In this document: positions 34,704 through 43,408 of the stretch, piece by piece
Layout of the letters: the number at the start of each line of letters is the position of its first letter
Position numbering within the stretch: the first letter of the stretch is position 1
From: Acidobacteriota bacterium
Lineage (GTDB): Bacteria; Actinomycetota; Acidimicrobiia; Spongiisociales; UBA5794
Direction of reading: 5' to 3'
DNA: 64,000 bases
NCBI GenBank assembly: GCA_022562055.1
Contig: JADFQA010000008.1
Span: 24,327 to 88,326 of the forward strand
The notes under the pieces: model-generated
The model's input: only the letters and a program-made list of their open reading frames with translations
Told to the model about the DNA's origin: nothing
Databases searched by the model: none
Translations under genes and position numbers: made by a program

Positions 34704-35132
34704 ATGCAGTCACACGGACTCTCCGATGAAATCTCCTTCCCGAAGGAACCGTTGCGCGAGCGGTTTCCGCGCTACCTGAAGACGTACGGGGTGCTCATCG
34801 TTGCTTCTGTTGCGATCGGGTCGTTGTTTGGTCTGCTCACCGATGCGGGTGTCGTGCGCGGGGTTGGCGGAACGTTGGCGTTTGTCGGTCTCGGTGCGGT
34901 GGGAGGTGGCGGGTTCTTTGGTGGTGGTTACGACTCGATAGGAAAGGGCACTACCGGGTTCCTGTTCGGAGGACGCTCCGAGGTGCGCCCCGAGGACGAA
35001 GGAACGCATCTGGCGGATCGTCTTCGTGAGGGTCTACGACCCGAGGCGAACCCAACCGCCTTCTGGGCGGTCATCGGCGGTTTCGGGCTGATCGCTGTGG
35101 GGGTCGGCATCCTCAGCGCGTTCGTGTCCTAG
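34704..35132 (+). CDS. Glycine-rich membrane protein of unknown function
   Basis: A 142-residue protein. An N-terminal soluble segment (MQSHGLSDEISFPKEPL) precedes hydrophobic stretches at about 30-50, a Gly-rich segment at 55-80 (VGLGAVGGGGFFGGGYDS) and a last hydrophobic stretch at the C-terminus, with a charged loop between. It suggests two or three membrane passes. The ATG was chosen because a TATGCT -10 lies 7 nt before it. No family is recognised. It is convergent with the next gene. Confidence 0.55.
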   Translation: MQSHGLSDEISFPKEPLRERFPRYLKTYGVLIVASVAIGSLFGLLTDAGVVRGVGGTLAFVGLGAVGGGGFFGGGYDSIGKGTTGFLFGGRSEVRPEDEGTHLADRLREGLRPEANPTAFWAVIGGFGLIAVGVGILSAFVS

Positions 35133-35181
35133 CGGCCCCGATGCCGACGAGTAGAACTTTCAGCGACTTCCAGATACACCG

Positions 35182-35577
35182 CTAGTGCAGGCGGCGGCTT
35201 GTCGACCAGAGAGATCCTGCAATGACGACCGCGATTCCCGCTGCGAGCACCCACATGCCGGCTCCGATGGAGGCTGTGTGACCACGCAGTTGCAGCACGT
35301 CTATGGCTTTTACCGCGTCTATGTACTTTGCCACCATCAACAGCGCCGCACTAGCAGCTAGCACCATCGACATGACGGTGCCGCTCGGCGTGAAACCTTC
35401 TGCGATCTGTCCGGCGACTGCAAAGACTGCGATTATCGCGGTGAGAACAACTGCCGGCCATGCGTCGGCGACGATCATTGACCAGTTGTCACTTGTTGGC
35501 GATTGCACCGCGTCCAACGGCAACGACGCCGCGGCGACGATGGCGCCAGCAAGAACGAGGATCCGGGAAGGATGCAT
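35182..35577 (-). CDS. Four-helix membrane protein of unknown function
   Basis: A 131-residue protein with four predicted membrane segments (about 5-22, 38-58, 66-84 and 105-125) and short loops, ending STSRRLH. The ATG start is preferred to an upstream TTG because TACATT lies 7 nt before it on the minus strand. No family is recognised. It lies 23 bp downstream of the RNHCP gene on the same strand. Confidence 0.55.
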   Translation of the reverse strand: MHPSRILVLAGAIVAAASLPLDAVQSPTSDNWSMIVADAWPAVVLTAIIAVFAVAGQIAEGFTPSGTVMSMVLAASAALLMVAKYIDAVKAIDVLQLRGHTASIGAGMWVLAAGIAVVIAGSLWSTSRRLH

Positions 35578-35590
35578 GGCCTGCAATGTA
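35578..35590 (-). promoter_or_regulatory. Leaderless-type -10 for the four-helix membrane gene
   Basis: On the minus strand TACATT (35590-35585) is followed by 7 nt and then ATG 35577. It lies between the two minus-strand genes. Confidence 0.45.
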
Positions 35591-35600
35591 GCCGGTAGCC

Positions 35601-36170
35601 CTACAACGGCGGAAGCCCACCGACGGACTGCAGCGCAGCGGTGTCATCATCGGGGTGAGCGATGACCCGATGAGCAGCGCCACATGTTGCGCATTGGTAC
35701 TCAATGGTGTCGGCGCCATTCGATCGTCCAAGACCTACCGGGTGCATGATGCCGCCACATTGTGCGGCTCTATCTCCCGGAACGTTGTCGACGTGGAGCG
35801 ACACAAGGCACCTATGGCAGTGGTCTCTGACAGGCACCCCACCCTTGGGAACCGCCGCCCCGCACGACAGGCACTCAAACTCCTCGTCGCGTGTAATTGG
35901 GTTGCGCCGCTTGCGTGACGCCGCTGCGCGGCCCGCCGCCAGTCGTAAGAGCCGTTTTGCGGGCCATCGCTCTGCGTCAGACGCAAGGTCAATGCCCAGG
36001 GCGCGGGCATCGACCACGATTGCCGTCTTGATTTGGTTGACGTCCGGTGAGGTCTCGATCGCTGCGGCGATCCGTTTCAGTGTGGTCCGACTGTGCTTGG
36101 CATCAGCCACAAGTTCTTGCACTGCCATGCCGGCCACGTCAGGATGGTCAGACGAGCGTGATCGTGCCAT
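35601..36170 (-). CDS. RNHCP-domain protein
   Basis: A 189-residue protein. The C-terminal half is a Cys/His-rich RNHCP-type domain: FECLSCGAAVP, then VRDHCHRCLVSLHVDNVPGD, then CGGIMHP and YQCATCGAAHRV, giving three CxxC-like pairs for metal. The signature R-N-H-C-P reads R-D-H-C-H here. The N-terminal half is basic and helical (possible nucleic-acid contact). Function of the family is not established. It overlaps the end of xpt by 23 bp; an internal ATG at 36128 would avoid overlap. Confidence 0.75.
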   Translation of the reverse strand: MARSRSSDHPDVAGMAVQELVADAKHSRTTLKRIAAAIETSPDVNQIKTAIVVDARALGIDLASDAERWPAKRLLRLAAGRAAASRKRRNPITRDEEFECLSCGAAVPKGGVPVRDHCHRCLVSLHVDNVPGDRAAQCGGIMHPVGLGRSNGADTIEYQCATCGAAHRVIAHPDDDTAALQSVGGLPPL

Positions 36171-36708
36171 TATTGATGTTTGCGATCTTTACCAGGGATT
36201 CGACGGTCCAGTTGTGTGCCTCAAGTCGCCTGCGGCCCTCGGTGTACGTCTTCTCGATGACGAAGATAAATGTGACGACTTTGCAGTTGGCCTCTTCAAC
36301 GATCTCACCGAGTGCTTCCGCAGTGCGGCCACCGGCGAGGAAGTCGTCAACTATTGCAACGCGAAGACCAGGTGAGAGAAGGTGGCGTGCGACCTCCACT
36401 CGGTACTCGACACCCTTGGTGGGCGAAACGACTTCGCGCCCGAAGGTGTATCGGTTCCCGGGTCCGACGTACTTCTTGGCATACACGCACGGGATATCCG
36501 TCAAGAAGGAAGTGGCTAGTGCTGGGGGAATGCCGGACGCCTCAGCCGTGAGAATGAGGTCGACGGATCGATCGGCGAGCAAGTCGGCGATTTGGCGGCC
36601 CGTCTGTTTCATGACGATCGGGTCGACCTGGTGGTTGAGGAAATCGTCGACCTTGATCAGGTCGCCTTCGACCCGGGCGCGGGAGGCGACTATTTCGGCG
36701 ATGTCCAC
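36148..36708 (-). CDS. xpt: Xanthine phosphoribosyltransferase-like protein
   Basis: A 186-residue type I phosphoribosyltransferase, converting a 6-oxopurine (probably xanthine) and PRPP to the nucleotide. LIKVDDFLNHQVDP near residue 20 is the xanthine-PRTase hood motif; DLILTAEASGIPPAL and VAIVDDFLAGGRTAEAL (PRPP loop) follow. The start GTG is supported by a -10 box 7 nt away and by family length. It is divergent from nth with only 31 bp between start codons. Confidence 0.88.
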   Translation of the reverse strand: MDIAEIVASRARVEGDLIKVDDFLNHQVDPIVMKQTGRQIADLLADRSVDLILTAEASGIPPALATSFLTDIPCVYAKKYVGPGNRYTFGREVVSPTKGVEYRVEVARHLLSPGLRVAIVDDFLAGGRTAEALGEIVEEANCKVVTFIFVIEKTYTEGRRRLEAHNWTVESLVKIANINNGTITLV

Positions 36709-36721
36709 GGCCCTGAGTGTA
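36709..36721 (-). promoter_or_regulatory. Leaderless-type -10 for xpt
   Basis: On the minus strand TACACT (36721-36716) is followed by 7 nt and then GTG 36708. Confidence 0.5.
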
Positions 36722-36726
36722 GAGGG

Positions 36727-36739
36727 TAGAGTCGCCCTT
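36727..36739 (+). promoter_or_regulatory. Leaderless-type -10 for nth
   Basis: TAGAGT (36727-36732) is followed by 7 nt and then ATG 36740. With the xpt box it makes a back-to-back pair in a 31-bp divergent gap, too short for leaders. Confidence 0.5.
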
Positions 36740-37417
36740 ATGACGCGTCTGCCGCTAGATCCACCGCCGACTGCACAAGAACGCCGTAATGCTCGTACGA
36801 TCTTCCGTCGCATAAAGAAGATCTATCCGGTGGCAGCGACGGCCCTTGCTTATGAGAACGCCTGGCAACTTCTGGTTGCGACTGTCTTGTCAGCCCAAAC
36901 CACCGACGAGGCGGTCAACAAGGTTTGTTTTGAGTTGTTCGAGCGGTGGCCCACGGCCGATGACCTTGCGCAGGCGTCGCTCGATGCCGTCGAGCAGGTC
37001 GTGTACTCAACTGGCTACTACCGTCAGAAGGCGAAGTCGATTGTGTCGCTTGCCGCAGATGTGGTCGACAAGTTCAATGGCGAGGTCCCCGACGACCTCG
37101 ATGCACTCGTAACGCTGCGTGGCGTCGGTCGTAAAACTGCAAGTGTGGTTCTCGCCGAAGTCTGGGATCGCCCGGCAATCGCAGTCGACACGCATGTGAA
37201 GCGCGTGGCGAACCGCGTTGGCATAACTACATACTCGGACCCTGAGATGATCGAGTTTCACCTCAAGGCATTGTTTCTCAAAAGCGACTGGTCGGGCGTG
37301 TCGATGCGTATGATCCAGTTCGGTCGCGACGTCTGCGATGCGAAGCGGCCTCGCTGCTGGGAGTGTCCGCTTGCGGATCGATGCTCTTACGAATCTAAGG
37401 CTCTCGCCCCGGCGTGA
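36740..37417 (+). CDS. nth: Endonuclease III (DNA glycosylase/AP lyase)
   Basis: A 225-residue helix-hairpin-helix glycosylase that removes oxidised pyrimidines. LSAQTTDEAVN, the catalytic lysine in LRGVGRKTASVV and aspartate in IAVDTHVKRVANRVG are present. The iron-sulphur loop C-x6-C-x2-C-x5-C (CDAKRPRCWECPLADRC) is complete. The frame is open far upstream, but the ATG behind a TAGAGT box gives the family length. Its stop overlaps the MATE transporter's GTG. Confidence 0.94.
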   Translation: MTRLPLDPPPTAQERRNARTIFRRIKKIYPVAATALAYENAWQLLVATVLSAQTTDEAVNKVCFELFERWPTADDLAQASLDAVEQVVYSTGYYRQKAKSIVSLAADVVDKFNGEVPDDLDALVTLRGVGRKTASVVLAEVWDRPAIAVDTHVKRVANRVGITTYSDPEMIEFHLKALFLKSDWSGVSMRMIQFGRDVCDAKRPRCWECPLADRCSYESKALAPA

Positions 37418-38772
37418 CCCGACCATGGCACAAGACCGAATTCGACAGCGCAATATCGCGCCTTGCATGGCCTGCCTTGGGTGCCCTTGCCGCTGACCCG
37501 TTGATCAGCCTTGTTGATACGGCGTTTGTTGGCCGCATCGGTACCCCCGAGCTTGCCGCACTCGGGGTTGCGACCGCGGTGTTTCTTGTTGCATTCACAC
37601 TGTTCAACTTTCTGGCGTATGGCACCACTCCGCTCATCGCTGGCGCGCTTGGCCGTGGGGAACGCGAAGAAGCCGCGGCTTTTGGTGGTCAGGCCGTAGT
37701 GGTTGCGGTGGTGTTCGGCGTTGTCGGAGCCGTTGGTCTGCGTGCGTTTGCGCCGTCAATTACCGATCTTATCGGGGGTGGCGGTGAGACGGCGGCCCTC
37801 GCAACGCAGTATGTGACGATCCGGGCTCTCGCGCTGCCCGCCATGCTGGTAGTCACCGCTGGTCACGGCGTGTTTCGTGGATTTGGCGACACCCGAACGC
37901 CGTTGTGGATCACTGTCGCGTTCAATGTCATAAACCTCATCCTCGACCCGCTGCTGATATTCGGTGCTGGGTGGGGTCTCGGCGGTGCCGCAGTCGCCAC
38001 GGTTGTTGCGCAATATGTCGGAGCTGGCCTATTCCTTGTGTTCCTCGTGAAGCAGCGAGACGACGGGACGCTCGTCGACTTCACCCGCCCAGCCTGGCAG
38101 TCGGTCAAGGCATTTCTGTCAGTCGGTGGAGCGATTGTCGTGCGGACGACCTCGCTTCTGATCGCCTTCACAGTTGCAACGGCTGTCGCTGCACGCGTCT
38201 CACCGGTTGCAGTAGCGGGCAACCAAGTCATCGGCCAGATATGGTTCTTCCTCGGTTTTGCGGTCGACGCACTGGCCATTGCGGCGCAGACACTCATCGC
38301 CAAAGTGCGTGCAGAGGTCGGTATTCGCTCTGCAAGGGTGCTCACCTTTCGGCTGCTATGGATGGGATTCGTGACCGGCGTTTCGTTTTCGCTGCTGCTG
38401 ATCGCGCTGCGTCCGTGGATCGCGAGATGGTTCACGCAGTCACCGGCTGTACTTCTCGAGGTCGATGCAACCTACCCGGTGCTGATATGGCTCATGCCGA
38501 TCGGCGCAATGGTGTTTGTGTGGGACGGCATTGCGATCGGTTTCACGTCTGTGCGGTTCATTGCAGGCGCAATGGCCGTTTCGATGGCTATTGCGGTGGC
38601 GGTTCTTGGCCAGGTGGAACCACGGGGCTGGGGTCTTCGTGGGGTGTGGTGGGGGATTGCGGCGCTGGTTGTTGCTCGGGCGGCGGCGTTTGTGGTGTGG
38701 CACGCTGTTGGGCCGCTCCGCGAACAAGATCCAGTCCCCGGGTCTCGGGGAGTGAATACACGAGAAACATAG
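37414..38772 (+). CDS. MATE-family multidrug efflux transporter
   Basis: A 452-residue membrane protein with twelve hydrophobic segments arranged as two six-helix halves, of the DinF-like MATE branch. Conserved stretches are WPALGALAADPLISLVDTAFVG at the N-terminus, FRGFGDTRTPLWI near 150 and NQVIGQIWFF near 270. It probably exports organic cations or drugs using a Na+ or H+ gradient. The GTG start overlaps the nth stop. Its last 185 bp overlap the MFS gene on the other strand. Confidence 0.9.
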   Translation: MTRPWHKTEFDSAISRLAWPALGALAADPLISLVDTAFVGRIGTPELAALGVATAVFLVAFTLFNFLAYGTTPLIAGALGRGEREEAAAFGGQAVVVAVVFGVVGAVGLRAFAPSITDLIGGGGETAALATQYVTIRALALPAMLVVTAGHGVFRGFGDTRTPLWITVAFNVINLILDPLLIFGAGWGLGGAAVATVVAQYVGAGLFLVFLVKQRDDGTLVDFTRPAWQSVKAFLSVGGAIVVRTTSLLIAFTVATAVAARVSPVAVAGNQVIGQIWFFLGFAVDALAIAAQTLIAKVRAEVGIRSARVLTFRLLWMGFVTGVSFSLLLIALRPWIARWFTQSPAVLLEVDATYPVLIWLMPIGAMVFVWDGIAIGFTSVRFIAGAMAVSMAIAVAVLGQVEPRGWGLRGVWWGIAALVVARAAAFVVWHAVGPLREQDPVPGSRGVNTRET

Positions 38773-39925
38773 CAATGACGAGTCCGGCGCCGAGCAGGGA
38801 GATCGTCGAAGCCATTCCGTATCGTTCGATTGTTACTCGGCCAATTACGAAGCCGAATATCGAGCCGACAATCGCGATGTTTGTCAGCCACCCTGAAGCC
38901 GACGCCCGCACCCGCGTCGGAAACAACTCAGCTCGGTGAGCGGCGAACGAAGGTGCCAGCATCGACATGCCGAACGTTGCGAGGAAGATCGCTGGCGCCA
39001 ACAGCCACCCGGACGTCACTGTATAGAACGCGATGCCACCAATGAGACCAAACAGCAGGGCGACGATCGTTGTCGGCCGGCGTCCTATGTTGTCCGACGC
39101 TCTCCCACCAAAAAATAGCCCCGACATACCACCGCCAGAGAACACGATGATGAGAAACAACGCCGGGCGCGTGTCCCAGCTCAGAGTGCCGATCAGTCGC
39201 TCAAGAGCGAAGTCAAACGCGGGGGACGCAAAGGCGCCAACGAAGAAGCTGATGCCAGCAAGAGGCCAGAAATGTCTACTCAGACCAGCCTTTAGCGCCT
39301 GCGAGAACGTTACCTTGGTGGAGTACTGCACATACGCCCGGCTTTCTGACAGATACCGATTGAGTATCGGAAAAACCAGCAGAGAAAGCGCCGAGATACC
39401 GAATAACACCCGGTATCCGTCAAGAGAGCCATCAGCGATTGGGAGTGCCCATAGTGCCAGACCGGTGCCGAGGCCGCCAAGCACGCTGTAGATTCCCAGC
39501 CCGTACCCGCGCAGCGCCGGTGACAACTCCTCGGCAACGATGACAATGGCCAGACCGGCAACCGCAACGATGCCGATCCGCGCAATGCTCTGACCTACAA
39601 CGTACGCCGCTACTCCCGGGACCATCGCGGTTATGAGGTTGCCGGCCGGCAGCAACAAGAACGCCATTAGAAGCGGGCGGCGCCGACCTTTCGTATCGGC
39701 CTGGAGGGCGAAAACGAGGCCAAACAGCGATGCGGCACGCACGACAGCGAACACTGCTGACATGTCTCCTTCGGTCATCCCCAGAGACTTTCGTGCGAAT
39801 GGGAGAGTGTTCGCCATGAGCGATCCGCCGAAGCCGGTTGAGAATGCCACGAGGCCCATGAGAAACAGCACCCGGCGGTCGCGCAGCGTGAAGCGGGGAC
39901 GGCGTTGTGACGGGTTGGCAGTCAT
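38588..39925 (-). CDS. Major facilitator superfamily transporter
   Basis: A 445-residue transporter with twelve hydrophobic segments. The loop after helix 2 (ADTKGRRRPLLMA) and the mid-protein loop (ASDNIGRRPTTIVA) are MFS motif-A forms, and helix-10/11 has AELFPTRVRASASG, as in sugar/metabolite porters. The substrate is unknown. The last 43 residues are a Pro/Gln-rich, probably disordered tail lying antisense to the final MATE helix. AGGAA precedes the ATG by about 5 nt. Confidence 0.88.
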   Translation of the reverse strand: MTANPSQRRPRFTLRDRRVLFLMGLVAFSTGFGGSLMANTLPFARKSLGMTEGDMSAVFAVVRAASLFGLVFALQADTKGRRRPLLMAFLLLPAGNLITAMVPGVAAYVVGQSIARIGIVAVAGLAIVIVAEELSPALRGYGLGIYSVLGGLGTGLALWALPIADGSLDGYRVLFGISALSLLVFPILNRYLSESRAYVQYSTKVTFSQALKAGLSRHFWPLAGISFFVGAFASPAFDFALERLIGTLSWDTRPALFLIIVFSGGGMSGLFFGGRASDNIGRRPTTIVALLFGLIGGIAFYTVTSGWLLAPAIFLATFGMSMLAPSFAAHRAELFPTRVRASASGWLTNIAIVGSIFGFVIGRVTIERYGMASTISLLGAGLVIAMFLVYSLPETRGLDLVRGAAQQRATPQTPPPEQQPAPQSPTTPHEDPSPVVPPGQEPPPQ

Positions 39926-40078
39926 GGGTTCCTGTCGATGAGCGGCGATCAGTGACAAGAGGTTAGTGGTTCACCGGCGTCGCGGGTGTGCAGGTATTGT
40001 CTTACCGAGCTGGCGCTGGGAACATGAGAGCGCCGCAATGCGTTGATTGCCTGACGTGACCCTACCGGCAGGAGCGAA

Positions 40079-40831
40079 GTGGACCCCCTAAATCTGATCG
40101 CGGCGTTCGGCTGGGGCGCGTTGTCGTTTCTCTCACCGTGTGTTCTGCCACTCGTCCCCGGCTATCTGTCTTTGATGAGCGGCTATTCGCTCCAGGAGAT
40201 ATCCGACGGTACTGCCTCATCAAGACGGGTCACCAAACGAACAGCTCTATTCGTGCTCGGCTTCTCGATTGTTTTTATGGCTACCGGCGCAGCCGCCACC
40301 AAAGTCGCACGTTTCATTCTCGAATCGCGTTCGACGTTTGAGACGGTCGCGGGATGGTTCATCCTTCTGATGGGTCTATTCATTGCGTTCACCGCGGTGT
40401 GGCAGCCCTCCTTCACCTTGCCGATGTTGAAGGAACGTCGATTTGAAATGCGGACGGACCGACTCGGCCCCGCCGGGCCGGTGCTCATGGGTTCCGCGTT
40501 CGCCGTAGGTTGGACACCGTGTGTCGGTCCGTTTCTTGCCAGCGTGTACGCATTGACCGGTTCATCAGACACGGTCTTTGCGGGCGTGGTACTGCTTGGG
40601 TCGTACTCGCTCGGTCTCGGACTACCGTTCCTCTTTGCGGCCCTGTTCCTGCAGCGTGCGCTGGGGACGTTTTCGCGGATCAAGCCACATCTCACCAAGA
40701 TCTCAGTCCTTTCCGGGCTGCTGCTTGCCGTGTTTGGAATCATCCTGCTGACGGGGAACATCGGCAAACTCTCTGGGTGGTTTAGTGACGTTCTCTTTTT
40801 CCTCAAGCTTGACTTTTTGACAGTGATCTGA
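40079..40831 (+). CDS. ccdA: Cytochrome c biogenesis protein CcdA (DsbD transmembrane family)
   Basis: A 250-residue membrane protein with six hydrophobic segments that carries reducing power across the membrane to apocytochrome c or thioredoxin-like proteins. Its two redox cysteines lie in SPCVLPLVPGYLS (helix 1) and GWTPCVGPFL (helix 4), the CcdA pair. Start is a GTG with GGAG 4 nt upstream. It stands alone here; ccsA and ccsB are not in the window. The 153-bp gap before it (39926-40078) holds no gene but contains TATTGT, a possible -10. A cytochrome c client lies at 45.6 kb. Confidence 0.9.
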   Translation: MDPLNLIAAFGWGALSFLSPCVLPLVPGYLSLMSGYSLQEISDGTASSRRVTKRTALFVLGFSIVFMATGAAATKVARFILESRSTFETVAGWFILLMGLFIAFTAVWQPSFTLPMLKERRFEMRTDRLGPAGPVLMGSAFAVGWTPCVGPFLASVYALTGSSDTVFAGVVLLGSYSLGLGLPFLFAALFLQRALGTFSRIKPHLTKISVLSGLLLAVFGIILLTGNIGKLSGWFSDVLFFLKLDFLTVI

Positions 40832-40895
40832 TCGACTGACGGCGATCTAAATGGCCTAAGTGAGCTGAACGGTCCGTGGTCGGTAGCCATCCATC

Positions 40896-40908
40896 TAAGG
40901 TCTGGGTC
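40896..40908 (+). promoter_or_regulatory. -10 or Shine-Dalgarno of trpE
   Basis: TAAGGT (40896-40901) lies 7 nt before the trpE ATG and fits the leaderless TANNNT pattern. Its AAGG core could equally be a Shine-Dalgarno. Either reading supports ATG 40909 over the GTG at 40876. Confidence 0.4.
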
Positions 40909-42408
40909 ATGAAAGTAGACATCAGCCGTGAGGTCTTTCTCGAACTCGCCCGGACCTACAACGTCGTGCCTGTATCGGTAGAAATTCTTGGTGATCGCGA
41001 AACCCCTGTGTCAGTGTTCGAACGACTCGTTGGTGGTGCAGACGGATTCCTGCTCGAGTCCGTGGAGGGCGGCGAACGATGGGCGCGGTGGTCGTTTGTC
41101 GGGTGGAACCCAGAGTTCACGTTGACGTCGATCGGTGGCGTGACGACAGCGGACGGCCCAGGTGCGACCGTCGAAGGCTCAGCTTTCGCCGACGCGGACC
41201 CACTCAGCGCGTTGGAACTGGCGACCGAGGCGTATCGGACACCCCCCGGGGAACTCCTCGGGTGGGGAGATGAAATCCCGCCGTTGTTTGCGGGCGCGGT
41301 GGGATACCTTGCGTACGACATCGTGCGATACATTGAACACCTTCCGAACCGTCCGCCGGACGACCGAGGACTCCCAGAACTCATGTTTCAGTTTGTCGGA
41401 TCGATGGCGATCGTCGACCGGTTCCGGCAAACGATACGGCTGGTTCGTAACGTCTTTATTGACAGTGATCCAACGTCCCAGTACGACGCCGCAGTTGCGG
41501 ACCTGGACACAATGGTCGATCAGCTCGGTGAGGCAGCCCCCTACCGCGTGCTGTCTCGACCGGCATTTGTTGACCAGGGCCAGCCGCGGTGCAACATCGA
41601 CCAGTCAACATTCGAGGACGCGGTTCGCACCGCTACGGCGCACATTGTCAAGGGCGACGCATTCCAAATTGTGCCGTCGCTGCGACTCGAAGTCGACTTC
41701 ACCGGCGACGCGTTCGATGTGTACCGAGCCTTAAGATTGCTCAACCCAAGTCCGTACCTATTTTTCTTAAGGTTCGGAGGTCTCGCGATAGCGGGGTCAT
41801 CACCTGAACTGATGACCCGAACCCGCAACGGCAAGGTGTACTCGCGACCCATTGCAGGGACGCGTCCCCGAGGTGCCAGCCAGGAAGAGGACGCCGCGTT
41901 GGCGGAGGAACTCATCACCGACCCGAAAGAGCGTGCCGAACATGTCATGCTCATCGATCTCGCTCGCAACGACGTCGGTCGCGTGTCGGAGTTTGGCAGC
42001 GTAACTGTGGACGACCTGATGGTGATTGAGCGGTACAGCCACGTCATGCACCTCGTGTCCGGAGTTTCTGGAACGTTGCGCAAAGATGTGGGCCCGATCG
42101 ACGTGTTGCGTGCGACCTTCCCGCACGGGACCGTCACCGGAGCGCCGAAGGTGCGCGCAATGGAAATAATCGACGAACTCGAACCGGTCGCCCGGGGACC
42201 GTACGCTGGTGCCGTTGGGTACATTGATTTCTCTGGCAACGTCGACACTGCAATTGCGTTGCGAACCCTGGTGATTGCAGACGGCAAAGCTTGGGTGCAG
42301 GCTGGTGCCGGGATTGTTGCGGACTCTGATCCGACATCCGAGTACGAAGAGTGCATGAACAAGGCAGCAGCAGCACTTGCCGCCGTCGCCGCGGCAGACA
42401 AAGTATGA
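40909..42408 (+). CDS. trpE: Anthranilate synthase component I
   Basis: A 499-residue chorismate-utilising enzyme making anthranilate, using ammonia from the TrpG partner. The feedback-inhibition motif LLES (GFLLESVEGGERWARWSFVG) is present, so tryptophan should inhibit it. Catalytic blocks GSSPELM, AGTRPRG, DPKERAEHVMLIDLARNDVGRV and PHGTVTGAPKVRAMEIIDELEP are intact. No trpG or trpD is nearby. The stop overlaps ygfZ (ATGA), and the trpCFBA group lies 3.2 kb downstream. Confidence 0.95.
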   Translation: MKVDISREVFLELARTYNVVPVSVEILGDRETPVSVFERLVGGADGFLLESVEGGERWARWSFVGWNPEFTLTSIGGVTTADGPGATVEGSAFADADPLSALELATEAYRTPPGELLGWGDEIPPLFAGAVGYLAYDIVRYIEHLPNRPPDDRGLPELMFQFVGSMAIVDRFRQTIRLVRNVFIDSDPTSQYDAAVADLDTMVDQLGEAAPYRVLSRPAFVDQGQPRCNIDQSTFEDAVRTATAHIVKGDAFQIVPSLRLEVDFTGDAFDVYRALRLLNPSPYLFFLRFGGLAIAGSSPELMTRTRNGKVYSRPIAGTRPRGASQEEDAALAEELITDPKERAEHVMLIDLARNDVGRVSEFGSVTVDDLMVIERYSHVMHLVSGVSGTLRKDVGPIDVLRATFPHGTVTGAPKVRAMEIIDELEPVARGPYAGAVGYIDFSGNVDTAIALRTLVIADGKAWVQAGAGIVADSDPTSEYEECMNKAAAALAAVAAADKV

Positions 42409-43391
42409 GCACAGCGCCTCTCGATGACGTCGCCGGTGAGTACGCCGCCTTGCGAGGCGGGGTCGGAGTGATTGCCGACCGTTTGGAAGCAATTTGGGTG
42501 CGGGGGCCCGACGCGGTGAGCTTCCTCCAGGCAACCTTGACCCAAGATCTGACCGCGTTTTCACAGGGTGACGTCACCCGAGCGTTCCTGCTGTCACCAC
42601 AAGGAAAAATCAGAACGATGTTGTGGGTGCTCGTTGGCAACGACGAAGTTGTTCTGCTCTGTGACGTCGGATCTCAGGCGACGGTCCTTGGTGACCTGAC
42701 GCGCTTCAAGTTGAACACGGACGCCACGATTGACGCCGTGCTGGGACCGGTGCTTGAGGTGATCGGTCCCGACGCATCGAGCCTTGTCGGCGATCTTGGT
42801 TACGTGGTTCCCGAGTCGCGAAGGTGGGGGTTCTCATCGTCGGGGGAGATGGTTGCGAGCATCGGCCACATTCGCGTTGAGCTCGCACGGTACGTTCTTA
42901 TCGGCCCGTCGACGGAAGCCGTTGTCGATGCGGGCGCAGTCTTGGTCGGCCACTCTGCGGCGGAAGCAGTTCGTATTGAAGCGGGGGAGCCTGTAATGGG
43001 CAGCGACGTTTCCGAGTCGGCCCTCGTTCACGAGGTCGGTGTACTGAACGGTTCTGTGAGTTTCACCAAGGGCTGCTATCTCGGTCAAGAAATCGTGGAG
43101 CGTATCGACTCACGCGGACGCGTTACCAAGCGGATCGTTGGTTTGGTCATGAAGTCGGGCGTAACGCCACCGTCGGGCGCAGTCGTGTTCGTCGGTGGGG
43201 AGCCGACTGGGGAGATTACGTCGGCCGCCGAGTCATTTGAACTCGATGCGCCGATCGCGCTTGCCGTGGTGCGTCACAAGGTCCCCGACGGCGCCGCGGT
43301 CCAGATCACATGGCCGGGCGGGGAGACATCAGCAACGTTGCACGAGTTGCCAATAACCACGTTCGCGGAGGACGCATCGGTTTCCGAATGA
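42405..43391 (+). CDS. ygfZ: Folate-binding protein YgfZ/GcvT-like
   Basis: A 328-residue protein with the aminomethyltransferase fold. The signature KGCYLGQEIVERIDSRGRV near residue 220 holds the conserved cysteine of YgfZ, which assists assembly or repair of certain iron-sulphur proteins with tetrahydrofolate. The ATG overlaps the trpE stop, so the two are translationally coupled; the link to tryptophan synthesis is not obvious. It is followed by 79 bp leading to a two-component system. Confidence 0.9.
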   Translation: MSTAPLDDVAGEYAALRGGVGVIADRLEAIWVRGPDAVSFLQATLTQDLTAFSQGDVTRAFLLSPQGKIRTMLWVLVGNDEVVLLCDVGSQATVLGDLTRFKLNTDATIDAVLGPVLEVIGPDASSLVGDLGYVVPESRRWGFSSSGEMVASIGHIRVELARYVLIGPSTEAVVDAGAVLVGHSAAEAVRIEAGEPVMGSDVSESALVHEVGVLNGSVSFTKGCYLGQEIVERIDSRGRVTKRIVGLVMKSGVTPPSGAVVFVGGEPTGEITSAAESFELDAPIALAVVRHKVPDGAAVQITWPGGETSATLHELPITTFAEDASVSE

Positions 43392-43408
43392 CGCCTGAAC
43401 TCTGATCG

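Noticed and set aside
36047..36739. Possible 230-residue N-terminal extension of endonuclease III
   Set aside because: It would be antisense to xpt and the RNHCP gene; the ATG at 36740 with a -10 box gives the normal family length.
41541..42545. Minus-strand open frame of 334 codons opposite trpE
   Set aside because: Shadow of trpE; no ribosome-binding site or motif.
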